Source: Mesorhabditis belari
Lineage: Eukaryota; Nematoda; Chromadorea; Rhabditida; Rhabditidae
Reading direction: 5' to 3'
DNA length: 64,000 nucleotides
NCBI GenBank assembly: GCA_958450365.1
Contig: CAUEEP010000915.1
Span: 744,001-808,000 of the forward strand
How positions within the stretch are numbered: position 1 is the stretch's first letter; each line of letters opens with the position of its first letter. Positions 1-11,370 of the stretch are shown piece after piece. Position numbers and translations under genes: made by a program. Under the pieces are notes generated by a model that was not told where the DNA came from, did not search any database, and was given only the letters and a program-made list of their open reading frames with translations.

Positions 1-330
1 TTCAATGTCCAATTTGAATTCTAATTGAAAGTTCAAGAAAAGTTCAACAATTTTTAAGGTTTTTGAGTTAAAATCAATTGTCCAATTTGATTTCTAGTTC
101 TAGAAAGTTGAAAGTTAAACGATTTTTTAAGGTTTTGAGATAAAATCCAAGTGGAATTCAAGCCTTCAATGTCCAATTTGAATTCTAATTGAAAGTTCAA
201 GAAAACTTCAACAATTTTTAAAGTTTTGAGTTAAAATTGTTCAATCAATTGTCCAATCAATTGTCCAATTTGATTTCTAGTTCTAGAAAGTTGAAAGCTT
301 TAAGGTTTTTAAGGCTTTGAGTTAAAAGTC
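1..330. repeat. Tandem duplication of about 165 bp
   Basis: The segment beginning TTCAATGTCCAATTTGAATT at position 1 recurs near 164, followed in both copies by the TTCTAGTTCTAGAAAGTTGA stretch. It lies in the presumed next intron of the EB-module gene. Confidence 0.7.
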
Positions 331-1596
331 TAAGTCTAAGTCTAAGTCTAAATTTTTGAGTCAAAGTTAAATTCTATTGAAAAGTGCAAATTTCAACGGT
401 TTTTAACATATTTCTAATAGAATTTGAATACCTTGAATCCAGTGAACGTGCTGAATTGATTGGGCATTCCAGGAGTGATACACGAAAGAGTATCAAGATC
501 GGCTTGTGTTCCATACGGGCACAAACATCTCAATGTCTCCAAATCGCAAACCGTTCCACCAATACATTGCTCTCCTCGAGCACAAGAGTTGTTTAAAATG
601 GCTAAAGTTGAGGGTTATTTTTTTTTTTGCAAAAGAATCCAACTCCTCACCAATGTTGAATTTGTTGGCCTCTTTTCTGTAGTGATGTTTCTTGTCATCG
701 TCTTTACATTGCTGACCGACGAAATCAAAGATCATATTGTTTGGGCAGAATTTTCGCTCCCAAAAACCGATTCCACTAAAAAGAAAGCAAATTTTCTCCT
801 TTTTGTTTTTTTAGCTTTACTTGACTCCATCAACGGCAACACATTGCAGAAAAGCCGACTCATTTCCTTCTGGATCTTGAGCCAATAAACCATCCAATTC
901 GTTGTTACATGGCAAATTCAAAGCGATTTCTTTCCCTAAAGTTGAGTAATAGATTGAGTTTGAAGTCTAAGGCTTTAAGCTAAGGCTTTAAGCCTTAAGC
1001 TAAGGCTTTCAGGCTTTAAGCTAAGGCTTTCGGCTTTAAGCTAAGGCTTTCAGGCTTTAAGCTAAGGCTTTAAGACTTTAAATCTAAACAACTTCTTTCA
1101 GTCTGAACAGTGATTTTAATTGTCTTCACTTGTTCTAAAAATTGATGGTTTTCTTGTTTTCTTGTTACTTATTTATTGGATCACAAGCTTTCTTGCAAAA
1201 CTATTTCTCTATTGAACTAAAATCCCCAATTTAACCTCGTTGTTCTTTTTTGGAGCTTGGGATCTTCCCGAATGGGTCTAGGGTCTTCCCAGGGTCGGAT
1301 CTCGATTCGATGTTTGCGCATTGCGCTCCCCTTTTCTTTACCCTTTCTTCCCATTGGTTTCTTCTTTGAAATCCCCTCCAGGTCATCGAGAAGGCAAGAA
1401 AACCCTCATGTGGTTTGCTTTGGACCTATCTCATGTACACAGGGGATAAATTACAACAAAACTAAAGCTTTGAGATTGAAATCAAATAGACTAAAGTTGA
1501 CATAATTATGGTTTTCATTAGGGTATTGTAAATTCCTCTTTCTTTACCTATAGATGTGCCTATTCCAAGCACGATTAGGGCGAGCCAAGCTCGCAT
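1..1596 (-). CDS. Secreted cysteine-rich protein with EB module (5' part, runs off window)
   Basis: Exons, 5' to 3' on the minus strand: 1548-1596, 821-935, 651-775 and 432-601, with joining phases 1, 2, 1 and 0. The 3' part lies beyond the left edge; I see no further exon in 1-431. Exon 1 encodes a signal peptide ([13 protein letters not shown]). Residues 18-80 hold four cysteines (26, 48, 65, 78) with a [14 protein letters not shown] stretch, like the lustrin-type cysteine repeats of nematode extracellular proteins. Residues 103-137 hold six cysteines in an EB-module pattern, including GGTVC and CLCPYGTQ. The protein is therefore probably exported, perhaps to cuticle or extracellular matrix; its function is unknown. 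Intron 1 (936-1547) carries a minisatellite. Phase agreement at all three junctions supports the model; the domain names are from recollection. Confidence 0.75.
962..1085. repeat. Minisatellite (TAAGCTAAGGCTTTCAGGCT-like)
   Basis: Six or so imperfect copies of a roughly 20-bp unit rich in AAGGCTTT and TTTAAGC. It sits in intron 1 of the EB-module gene. Confidence 0.8.
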
Positions 1597-3018
1597 TCTC
1601 TCGAAATCCCGTCGTTGCGGCCTCCCGATATGCCGACTGTCGTATTTAGCTGAAAAGATTAGAAATCGATTTGATAAGCATCAAATCAAAACAATTGAAT
1701 ATTCATCTGATTTAAATTTTAACTATATAAAATGAATTTTAACTACATAAAATGAAAACAAATTGAGATAGAAATGACGAAAATGGGATCAACAGAAAGG
1801 AAAACTTTCTGAAAATTCGCTAGAAAATCAGCTTGAGTCGGCAAAAAAATGGGCACGCGGAAAGGAAAAGAGTGATTATTAGAGTATCGAAAAGAATCAC
1901 GGACGTTTTTCCAATCGGCTTTTAGCTAAAGGAGAGGAAATGGTGAAGGAAAGGTGAAGATGCGAATGAACTAGACTCGGCCATCTCCCGTCAGGATTCT
2001 TTTCCCCTCCCCTTCTCTTCACACAAGACAAGGAACATCAACTAAAAGACAGGTCAAATGCCAAGATTTCCTGAAGACAGCCTACAAATTGGCTCTACCA
2101 GATCTTCATCCCATTCTTTCGTTTGCTAACGGAAGCGTCAATGTTAACACTACGTTGTCCTCACTTGTCTTCACGATTGAAAGACTGGATTACATCTTGA
2201 CAAAAAAGACATCATCAATGTGTATCTAGAGATTTGATTTCAGAAAAGAAAGACTTTTAGAGAATCTTGAATCTTTGATTAGTTATATAAGTGATGTTAG
2301 CTCTGGTTTTAAAGGTTTTCAAGAGCTATAAGTTGAGTTAATTCAAGGAATGATGGTTTAAGGTTAAATGTTTAAGAAAAATTCTTAAAAATCAATGAAC
2401 AACTGATCAGAAATAGACATGTCCTTTTGTGTACCGAAGGTCTGAGATGACACAGATCCGCTCTCTTCTTTCCTTTCAAGGTAATCAGTAAGGAAAACAA
2501 AGTGTTCGTTCATAAAAGAAGGCTGTAAGACAAGTGAAAAAAAACTCAAGTGTTGAAGGTAAATGGTAGGGATAGAAGTTAAACATTTGCAAACTTTCTC
2601 CTCTCTTTAATCAACTTGTAAATCAAATACAGCTAAACAATGATCAATGGATCTTTTGAGTTAAAAGAGGAGGAGATGACGAGTCCGTTTTTGGGACGGA
2701 CTCGAGGATGTTTCTCTCGAGATGGGAAAGGGGTTAGAGAATAAAGAGAGGGGAAAAGAAAGGATGGGGAGGGAGTTGTTGGCGGCCACAAGGCTCAAGG
2801 GCTGACATGCGGTCACGGAGCAGTCTGTGATGAACATTGAAGAGAATGGAAGATGTTGAGAGGGGATGGACTCCAGGTATGGAATGGAGGGGATGGGAGG
2901 GTTGGGAAGAGGTCAAAGGATTGAGGACTTTCGATCCACTTTCCAAAGCCACTCAGATTTTTGAATCTTCAAACGAATTGAAAGCAATTAATGTTTTAAA
3001 GTAAACTTTACCACTTTA
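1597..3018. other. No gene recognised
   Basis: Upstream flank of the EB-module gene. It holds AT-rich sequence and short purine runs. A hairpin at 2681-2705 (GAGTCCGT/ACGGACTC) lacks a hammerhead core. No splice-consistent exon was found on either strand. Confidence 0.5.
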
Positions 3019-3165
3019 CTCTACCAATGAGCTACATGACATGCAGCACATTGCTGCCAGGATAGGGCCTTATGCCTTACTCCCGCGAAGTTTCCCGAAG
3101 TAGTCCTTTTGGACCTGGATGATGAAATGTAAGTAAAACAGCTTTCTGGTAAAGTAAAGTGGCTG
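3019..3165 (-). repeat. tRNA-derived SINE-like copy
   Basis: This stretch is close to the reverse complement of 4060-4180. It shares the GCCTTATGCCTTACTCCCG and AAGTAGTCCTTTTGGACC segments and a degraded tRNA-like head (AATGAGCTACATGACATG). The two copies form an inverted pair about 1 kb apart. Confidence 0.6.
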
Positions 3166-3169
3166 AAGT

Positions 3170-3400
3170 CAAGACTGAATTCTTTTAAATTCTTTTAAAT
3201 CAGCGTTCACAAGTGAAGCAAATCTGATCAGCTAATCAGTTGAAAAAGAAAATAAAGCTGGTCAGTTGAAAATCTAATTCAGTCAGATTTAGTCAAGACT
3301 GAATTCTTTTAAATCAGCGTTTTCACAACTAGAACAAATCTGATCAGCTGGTTAGTTTAAAAACAAAATAAAGCTGATCATTTGAAAATCTAATTCACCT
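3170..3400. repeat. Direct duplication of about 110 bp
   Basis: GACTGAATTCTTTTAAATCA followed by a GATCAGCT-containing stretch occurs at about 3173 and again at about 3297, with the same GAAAATCTAATTCA end. It is noncoding. Confidence 0.65.
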
Positions 3401-4059
3401 TAAAATTAGCCTCTTTTCTTGCAATTTCTATTCAATTTCCGAAACAAAAAGTAAAATAACGGTTTGGATAGAATTCAGGCTCACTCCTAAAGCACTCGTC
3501 GCAACTATTTGCAGATCTTGGTCAGTCTTTCTTTCTCTCTTTTTTCAAAGTCTCCTTTGCCCCAATACCCTTTATCCTTTGTTAGAGAGCAACTCATCAA
3601 AAAGGTATTTCTTTAGTTTGTCTCTTGTGCCGAAGCGTTCTTTGAGTGCCCGTTGGCTATTTGGAAACCCCGTTCTTTTCCCTTCTTTTCCCTTCTTTTA
3701 GTGACTTCTTCATTTCATTCAACGATGAGAGAGCTTTTTCACACAACAGAGAGCTCTCTATCCGCCTGACATTCTTTCCTCTTTAGACTAGAGCCTGCTA
3801 GGTTATTTTTGGAAACAGTGAATCTGGGAATGAAGAAAAACGAGAAGGACCGAGCGGTTGAACAAGATTTGGCCCGGAAGTGTTGAGTGAATGAGTCAAA
3901 AAGAAACTGCAATTATTAGCGAACTGTAAAACAAGTTAATTATTTGATTAACAAGTTCTTTTGAGACTTCTTGTCAGAAGTTAAGGTGTTGAGTTCCTTG
4001 TTCTCTAACTAGAAGAATCCACAATCCTATTCAAGTATACTGCAAGCACTGTGTGCTGA

Positions 4060-4225
4060 GAAAGCTGTTTTACTTGCATTCCATCATCCCGGTCCAAAAG
4101 GATTACTTCGGGAAACTTCGGGAGTAAGGCATGAAGCCCTATCCTGATACATGTCGTGTAGCTCATTGGTAGAGTGTTCGTCCGGTAAACAAGAGATCGC
4201 GGGTTCGAATCCCAGGGGCGACCAT
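4060..4225 (+). repeat. tRNA-derived SINE with Thr-like tRNA body
   Basis: Positions 4152-4224 read as a tRNA-like body: D-arm TAGCTCATTGGTAGAGT, anticodon loop CCGGTAA (anticodon GGT) and T-arm GGGTTCGAATCCC, followed by T-rich sequence. The acceptor stem has two mismatches and position 33 is C rather than T, so I read it as a pseudogene or SINE head. The body at 4060-4150 is shared in inverted orientation with 3019-3165. Confidence 0.6.
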
Positions 4226-4235
4226 GTTTTTTTAT

Positions 4236-4331
4236 TCCCAGCGTGTCTCGGGAAACGATTGTAAGCATAGGCTGCTGTTTGGAGCAATGGAAAACGAAAC
4301 GGGGAGGATTACAATCGTTTCCCGAGTTGGC
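4236..4331. repeat. Short inverted repeat
   Basis: TCTCGGGAAACGATTGTAA at the left pairs with TTACAATCGTTTCCCGAG at the right, with about 50 bp between them. Confidence 0.7.
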
Positions 4332-4439
4332 CATCACCGTTACAAACGTCATTATTGGTGTTGCATCCAAAATTTCCCTGAAGTGAACCAACGAACACTA
4401 CCTTTTAGCAATAGAGATGATTTCAAGTTTTTGCCTAAA

Positions 4440-5337
4440 TAAATTTTGATTTGACTTGAGTTAGGAAAGTAAAAGTTGAAAAACAAACTTGTTTTCACGA
4501 TTTACCAAAAATTCCTTTGCAACTAAGATTAAAGAATCAAATTTGTTAGAGAAATGAGTCGAATTGAGGTTGTCAAACTATAAATATTGTTTCTGAACTT
4601 TTTTGCCACCATTCTTATATTATAACTATCAACTTTTCGGTGAATTAACAATTGCATCTCAGAAATTTCTCATAAGACGTTAGATGAGTGATAGAAAATA
4701 ACTTGTTAAAACAAAAAAAGGTTAAATGATTATTAGAAAATGTGATTCAAAAGAATTTCTAATTGAAAATGAAAGATGAAAGGAATACCGATAAATAAAA
4801 TCAACTGCAAGATTGAATCAAGGAAACTCGCAACAAAATGCTCTTCAATGTGTCCGAATCTTAGAAGAAATCAACCGGTTTCAGAACAAAAACTATAGAA
4901 ACAAGGAAGCTGGACACTTCGCGAATATCTGAAGAAGTTCTGCTTGAGAATGACATTGGAATAGGCGGAAGAAGACGGCTAAGATGAAAGCACTCAACGA
5001 ATCAAGTGGATCAACACGGACACACTGTGTCCAAAGCTGACCGGGCTTTAGAAGGGGAAAAAGAGGACAAAAAGGGGATATGAGTGTGCCGCCATTTGGT
5101 GGAGGGAGCCTCACGTCGAGTGTCACACGTAGATACGATTCTTTAGTCGATTAGAGGTGTGCTGTAAACTTGTGTTTTAGTCCGGCTCGTTAATGGGATT
5201 GGCTGAAGTGTCTGGCAGGATATTTGTTTTTCAACAATACAGTAGACTCAATTCACTCATCCACACATTTCTGTTTGTGTGAAGCACTGTTTTGAATGAA
5301 TTTCTGGTATAAAAGCCTTGAATCTTTATGCAAACTA
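4440..5337. other. No gene recognised
   Basis: AT-rich sequence, then a somewhat GC-richer patch near 4890-5130 with open frames but no splice-consistent exons or recognisable domain. Confidence 0.45.
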
Positions 5338-5856
5338 TTGGGTTGGTGAATTGAAAACTGCCGGCTATTGTCAGATGTGACAGTTTGAGCACTTTCTTCA
5401 AAAGAAACCCATTTTGGTGTCAATGGAAAAGTTGTAGAGAATCAAAAATCAAGCTTATATCCAAATTTTCAGAACGATTCAAAAACTGGTCTTCAAGAAA
5501 TGCCAAATCTACGAATTTTCATAAAACTTGCATTTTAAGCGAAACTACTAAGTGTATCTTTTTGGAAATTTGGCTATAAGCCTAATTTTTGATTCTCTAC
5601 AACTTTTCCATTGACACCAAAATGGGTTTCTTTTGAAGAAAGTGCTCAAACTGCGACTTCTCCAGTCCTCCATTTTTGAGTCTCACACTTGTCTCACACA
5701 CAAACCAAAACCCTACCACGAAAGAGGAATCCGCAAATTGCCTGTAAAATGGGCAGAAGTCGTCAATAATAATGGAAATTATTTGGAATGAATTTATGGT
5801 TTTAAGTTGAATAAATTTTAGTTCAAATTCCCGCAGTTTTCAATTCACCAACCCAA
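5338..5856 (+). mobile_element. Non-autonomous mariner derivative, 519 bp
   Basis: Ends TTGGGTTGGTGAATTGAAAA and its inverse (TTTTCAATTCACCAACCCAA) are flanked by TA. Only the last codons of a mariner transposase remain, near 5706-5790 (ERGIRKLPVKWAEVVNNNG then stop). A second palindrome at 5381-5653, with arms GTTTGAGCACTTTCTTCAAA and its inverse, is nested inside. A close inverted relative lies at 9291-9810. Confidence 0.85.
5381..5653. repeat. Nested palindromic insert inside mariner derivative
   Basis: About 65-bp inverted arms run from GTTTGAGCACTTTC to GAGAATCAAAAAT. The same insert occurs in the copy at 9291-9810, so it travels with the element. Confidence 0.75.
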
Positions 5857-7005
5857 TAGTTAAGCTCAGAAACGCAGAACAAAACTCACTAAACTTATGC
5901 AAAAATACACCAAAGCCAATGCTTTTGTAATATTAGAAATCGTTTAATTAATCTGAGATGAGCACATTGGAGATTTGGAACCTTTTGCAAATGATGGCAT
6001 CTATTCTCTTTCAAATGAGTGCATATAGTGCATAAAAGGTTAGCCAAATTTATTGATTCAATAAATTTGGCTAATTTGGCTAATTTATTGGCTTAAATTT
6101 ATAAACTTTTACCTTAATTTATAAACTTTTACCTTTTATGATAAATCATCCAGTCGACACTCGTTTATGGTATCCTTCTCTTGTCTAGTTTTAAAAAACC
6201 CCGAGATACTGATCTTCTCATTTACTCACTGTCCATTTTCTGTCATTTCCCATTTTTCTTGTAAATCTAGGGATTCAAGTGCTAAAATAGCAGCTTAAGA
6301 AAAAAAATAGCCCTTTACTAAAATAGCTGTAAAAACTTTTAGAAAAGAGATATCTCAAAACGGTTTTTACCAATCGATCCGTCTTGAATTCAGCTTTAGG
6401 ATAAGCTATAAAACGTCAAAATTGGACAAACTTAAGGTACTCTCCCAAAAAATCGGAAAGGACTTTTCCATCAACCCAATATATCGTTTATATCGTTATT
6501 ATTATTTTAAATTTCTACTTTGAATTTCACTTCCCTTACCTGAATCTTCTAGCCAAGACGAATCAAATGGCAATGGCAATCAAAAGAGCAGCCGAATGGT
6601 GGCAAAAAGGGTAAAGGGACTCACCTCGTGACACTTCAAGGCCATTCTTAGTAAAGCAATGCCGTGTCCAAAAGAAAAGAGAAAGTGAGTACCGGCTCTA
6701 ATTCTTTCATTTCCTTTCTTTTGTTCACATTCCTAGATTCAACACCATGTTTTTTTCATAAAAATTCAAGTTTAATCTTTTATTCAAGTAAAGTTTACTT
6801 GTTTTTTAGATTTAAAATGAAATTTATAATACAATCCATCATTTGTCTTTAATTAGATTTCATCAGTTAGAAATTAGCTTTAATATTCAAAAGATGCAAC
6901 TCATGCAAAGAATCTATTAGATAAAGTAGTTTTTTTAGATAATACAGATAAAATTCTAATAGATAAAGTATTTTTTTAGATAATATAAAATAAAATTAGA
7001 AGCTT
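5857..7005. other. No confirmed gene; one possible isolated exon
   Basis: Mostly AT-rich. Positions 6542-6611 read on the plus strand as a short open stretch (ESSSQDESNGNGNQKSS) ending at a GT donor, but no partner exon in matching phase was found. I do not call a gene. Confidence 0.3.
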
Positions 7006-7033
7006 CGTTGCTGCTCTGCAGCAAAGAGCAAAA

Positions 7034-7117
7034 GAATTGGCGGCGAGAGGAGGCGAACCCACGACCTCTCTCTTCCGTTCGTTTGAAAGATGCATGCGTT
7101 AACCACTCGGCCACTCC
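7034..7117 (-). repeat. tRNA-related sequence, Ser/Leu-like, degraded
   Basis: On the minus strand it reads GTGGCCGAGTGGTTAACGC, then GGTCGTGGGTTCGCCTCCTC and TCGCCGCC, resembling a long-variable-arm tRNA. The 5' end does not pair with the 3' end, so it is probably a pseudogene. Confidence 0.5.
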
Positions 7118-7185
7118 ATGGCCCAGTGCGAGAGCACTTGTCTCTAGCCCACACGACCCGGGTTCGACCCCCGCCCGCATCGGCA
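7108..7185 (+). repeat. tRNA-related sequence, head-to-head with its neighbour
   Basis: It reads GGCCCAGTGCGAGAGCAC, then CGACCCGGGTTCGACCCC, matching D-arm and T-arm positions, and ends in a T-rich run. It overlaps the minus-strand tRNA-like copy at its 5' end. Confidence 0.45.
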
Positions 7186-7292
7186 TTTTTGGTTTTTTAA
7201 AAATTTTAAAGCATTTTGTACAATTACATAAAATTCTAAGCCAAACTAACTATAAATAATTTCAAACGATCCTCTGGGGGCTGAGGAGTAGC

Positions 7293-7424
7293 GCGCAAAG
7301 ATAGACAGACAGCCAGACAGACAGACAGACAGACGGACAGACAGATAGATAGACAAACAGACGGACAGACAGACAGACGGACAGACAGACAGACAGCCAA
7401 CAAACGGACAGACAGACAGACGTC
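7293..7424. repeat. GACA microsatellite
   Basis: A long imperfect (GACA)n run with GACG and GATA variants. Confidence 0.95.
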
Positions 7425-7438
7425 TTAGTCCCTTTATA

Positions 7439-7790
7439 TACCGTATTTACTCTATTAGTGGGGTCCCCCACTATTTTTTCAATCCCCTTCCAGACGACCC
7501 CACTATTAGAGAAATTTAAAAGAACATAAAACCAAAGTTTTAAATTGAAAAGATATCAATTTTTCTCCGAAATTCTTGACAAAACAAGTTTGGCTTCATA
7601 TTTTATTTAGCTTTAACCGTAACAAAACATTAACAAACAGTAAAAGAACTAATCCAAGAGATCAACAATTGATGTATCACTTTCGTTACCAATATCTTCT
7701 TCCAATTCGAGAGGACCCCACTATTTTTTCAACCCCCCTCCAGACGACCCCACTATTAGAGAGGACCCCACTAATAGAGTAAATACGGTA
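7439..7790. mobile_element. MITE, family B (TACCGTATTTACTCTATTAG ends)
   Basis: The left end TACCGTATTTACTCTATTAG is repeated inverted at the right end (CTAATAGAGTAAATACGGTA). Internal GACCCCACTATT motifs are repeated. It has no coding capacity. Confidence 0.8.
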
Positions 7791-8302
7791 GTAGATTCTA
7801 ATAGATAAAGTAATTTTTCTCTTACAAGTTTTTCTTTCATTGTTCAAGCTTTAGAATAATGGGATGAAATCACGAAATGCCCATTTCCCCTCGTTTTTCT
7901 TTAGCCCTTTCTAAAAATGTTTTCGCCCTTTTCGAACCCGAAAATCTTCTCCTTACTCTGCTCTTTTCCCCATTCCAAACCACTCCTTATTTGATTTCAT
8001 CCGCAAATCCAAGGCTCCTCGAAATTTTTACCCGACGTTCGTTTTTTTTTCTAAAAATCTCCATTTTCGTTCAAAGTCTTAAATTTAGTCCTTTCATTTT
8101 TGGTTCTCAATTTTGGAATGGGAACTTTGTCTTCCCATTCCAATGGGAATGGGAATTCTGCTCCGTCATTTGCGTTTTTCTCTGGCTAAAATTTTTCTTA
8201 ACCGTTCACTTTTGGAGCCTAATCCAGTTTTATTTTGAGTCAGCATCTCAAAAAGTAAATGTTTATCCTTTTGAATGGTAAGGAAAATTAGAAAAATCTT
8301 GG

Positions 8303-8402
8303 CTTTGGCAAGTGAGTGAGCTGAGTGAGCTACAAGTGAGCTGGAGTGAGCTACAAGTGAGCTGGAGTGAGCTACAAGTGAGCTGGAGTGAGCTACAAGT
8401 TC
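8303..8402. repeat. Minisatellite, about 21-bp unit
   Basis: Four to five copies of GTGAGCTACAAGTGAGCTG with GAG spacing. Confidence 0.85.
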
Positions 8403-8709
8403 TTGGGATCATTGTGTTTCGTTTAGTTGTTGAGTAGATTCTTGTGGAAAAGGATTGCTCAAAAAAAAACTAGATTTCCGGTTGTTATGAGTGAAATTGT
8501 GATCGCGTGGTTTGCGTTTTGTTATGCAAAAAAAGATCAAAGAGAGGATTTGGTTGGGAGAGCCACGTTTTTTTGAACTCTCGTCCTCTCGAAATTAGCG
8601 TTTACCCCACTCTCGCTCCTTTCTTTACTCGTTCCAATGCCCAATAACCTGAAATTCTTATCGAACTCTTAAAATTTCTAAAGATTTGTGAAGATCTAAA
8701 GATCTAAAA

Positions 8710-8779
8710 ATGAAGTCAAAAGTTATGTGTTGTGCAGCGCCGATCGGTGGCCGAAAACGAGTCAAGATGCCACAAAGAG
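8710..8779 (+). CDS. Possible isolated first exon (weak)
   Basis: An ATG opens 23 codons (M-K-S-K-V-M-C-C-A-A-P-I-G-G-R-K-R-V-K-M-P-Q-R) and ends in phase 1 at a GTAGAG donor. The composition is more protein-like and GC-richer than its flanks. No downstream exon in matching phase was found within the window. The four-pass membrane gene at 14.7 kb opens in a different phase, so the two do not join. It could be a real first exon with a long intron or chance. Confidence 0.2.
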
Positions 8780-8937
8780 GTAGAGCTTCTTAGATTGGAA
8801 TTTGCAAGCTTTTTACTACTTTTATTGCAAGCTTTTTTTACTAATTGTACATTTTATTCTAAAAATCTTTGACTTATTTTCAAGATTCAATAGTTAAACT
8901 TCATTTTCCAGTTTTTCTTTGAAACTATTGGGTTGGT

Positions 8938-9250
8938 GAAGTGAAAACTGCGGGACTTTGAACTAAAATTTATTCAACAGAAAACCATCAATTCATTCGA
9001 AATAATTTCCATTGTTATTGACGACTTCTTCCCATTTTACAGGCAATTTGCGGATTCCTCTTTCGGAGTAGGATTTTGGTTTTGAATCGAAAAACTTCCA
9101 AAGCCAATTTTTGACTGCTTCTTCCGAATGGAAGTGTTCTTCCGCAAGCTCATTACTCATGACCCGGAATAAATAGTAATCAAAAGGGGCGAGCTCCGGA
9201 CTGTATGAGGAATGCGCCAAAAGTTCCCCAAATAAGGCTATTTATTTTAG
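8938..9250 (-). mobile_element. Truncated mariner copy with transposase C-terminus
   Basis: The TIR-like end TTGGGTTGGTGAAGTG is at 8938. The minus strand of 8993-9220 encodes a mariner C-terminus including YSPELAPFDYYLF (region of the last catalytic Asp) and ERGIRKLPVKWEEVVNN. The 5' half of the transposase is missing. Confidence 0.8.
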
Positions 9251-9290
9251 GGCGAGTCAGTTTTGCAACATCTGGGCGAATTTTATTATA

Positions 9291-9810
9291 CTGGGTTGTT
9301 GAATCGAAAACTGCCAGACTTTGAACTAAAATTTATTCAACATAAAACCATGAATTCATTCCAAATAATTTCCATTATTATTGACGACTTCTGCTCATTT
9401 TACGGGCAATTTGCGGATTCCTCTTTCGTAGTAGGATTTTGGTTTGTGTGTGAGACAAGTGTAAGGCTCAAAAATGGAGGACTGGAGATGTCTCAGTTTG
9501 AGCACTTTCTTCAAAAGAAATCCATTTTGGTGCCAATAGAAAAGTTGTAGAGAATCAAAAATTAGGCTTATAGCCAAATTTCCAAAAAGATACACTTAGT
9601 AGTTTCGCTTAAAATGCAAGTTTTGTGAAAATTCGTAGATTTGGCATTTCTTGAAGACCAGTTTTTGAATCGTTCTGAAAATTTGGATATAAGCTTGATT
9701 TTTGATTCTCTACAACTTTTCCATTGACACTAAAATGGGTTTTTTTTTGAAGAAAGTGCTCAAACTGTTACATATGACGATAGCCCGCAGTTTTCAATTC
9801 ACCAATCCAA
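9291..9810 (-). mobile_element. Non-autonomous mariner derivative, 520 bp
   Basis: TIRs and TA flanks match the 5338-5856 element, in inverse orientation. It carries the same nested palindrome and the same remnant of transposase codons (YYERGIRKLPVK). Confidence 0.85.
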
Positions 9811-11370
9811 TAAAACCTTCTAATAACTGCATTTAGATATCCACAACAGAAAAAACCCAATTATCTTTAGCCTTTCGTTAACAGCTTAGCCAGTTTTTTC
9901 TTTTCGATAATTGGCTTTTGTGAAAGATGACAATCAAATGAATTCTCATTTGCAACTTTTCTGAGCTGCTAGATTGATTGACATTTTCCATGATTGCAAT
10001 AGAAGATTTGCCGTTTTTCTGGAATTCTTTGAGCTTTTCTAATTTGCATTTTGATATACCACAGCTTAAGAATTGTCCTTTCTTTTGAAATCGCAAGTAA
10101 ACTGTATTCTCAAGCACAAATTCAAAACTTCCTTATCCTGATTTCACCGAAAATTCAGCTCAATTTTTAACCAACTCTCAGCCAGCCCTCTCGAATCTTT
10201 TCTCAAAACTAAAGTTGTTCAAAAGTTGAAGTGTTCTCCAAGTATTGTTATTGACTTGTAAGGAAAATTTTCCAGAGAAGAATGCAAAAAAAAGAGAGCG
10301 TCAAGTTGGCGCCTTTCCATTCTTTTCACATTCTTCTGTTCACGAGTTTGTCATGCTGTTTTTCTAGACTAAGCCCGATACACTACCAAAGTAAAAAGAC
10401 AAGAAAGTGTAAAAAACTTAAAGAGAAAACATTCTTAAAATCCGGTTTTCTTGGATAGCATTAATGCCACCAAAGAAGGCAAATATAATCGAAATAAAGG
10501 AAAAGAAAGAGAAAGAAAAGGAGAAGTGATATCAAAAGAAAAGAGGAAACGATATAATTTGCGGGTTTCTCTTTCTCTTTTATTCAAATACTTGAATGGT
10601 GATTTCACTTGAAATGCTCTTTCTCTTGTCTTTAGATGATAGAGGCTATGAACCATTTTGAGAAGCACAGCAGGTGGCAATATTCAATTTGCCTCCAGTG
10701 CTTAGAAAGGACAATGACATTTAGATTTTCGATTTTGATTATAGACTTTTTGGTAGTAGGAAATTCGTTAAGTGGACGGAAGTTACCTTAAAAAACGTGC
10801 GCTAAAATGCGCTAAAACTATCGTAGTTTCAGCACTGTTTAAAGAACATACATATGTATATAAAGAAGTCTATATAAAGTCTATATAAAGACGCCATTTT
10901 CCCACATTCTAATACTTTTTTCCTTCTCTCTCTCTGCTTTTCTTTCTCTTATTTATGTTTGTATAAAACTGTTAGTCGTTTTTTTTTTGTTTTATTAATT
11001 ATTAAAAATAAAATTGTTCTATTTTAAGTATTAAAGCATAGGAACTTGAAGGCGTGTGCTAAAATGCGTTAAAACGATCGTAGTTTCAACACTGTTTAAA
11101 GGATTTAAAGGTGTGCAAAGTCTCAATACAAACTAAGCAAATTCAAAATGAAATAGTTCGTAAATTGACTGTAACTTTGCCAAATTTTGCCAAACCAAGC
11201 CAAAGATTGTCTCATTTAGCTGGGTTTTGATTTTAAAAAGTTTATAAAAAGTTTCACGAATCCGTAGCTGAAAAGATCAGGTGCCAGATTTACCAGTGTA
11301 CGATTTCACTAAGCCGTCTCTTGACCTCACTTGGATTACAATTAACCCTATATTCTGACCTTACATTTGA
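9811..11370. other. No gene recognised
   Basis: AT-rich. The CGTGCGCTAAAATGCGCTAAA motif occurs near 10796 and again in altered form near 11056. I see no splice-consistent coding segments. Confidence 0.45.

Larger units (their letters stand above)
7791..8937. other. Mostly noncoding, with a minisatellite
   Basis: T-rich sequence at 7791-8290, then (TGAGCTACAAGTGAGCTGGAG)-type repeats at 8303-8402. A possible lone first exon is listed separately at 8710-8779. Confidence 0.4.

Noticed and set aside
2681..2705. Hammerhead-like hairpin GAGTCCGT...ACGGACTC
   Set aside because: The conserved CTGATGA and GAAA core is absent.
4005..4391. 128-codon minus-strand frame with SNPRSLVYRTNTLP
   Set aside because: It is the translated reverse of a tRNA-derived SINE, a common false protein.
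6542..6691. Two plus-strand exon candidates
   Set aside because: Donor and acceptor phases do not match; joining gives an immediate stop.
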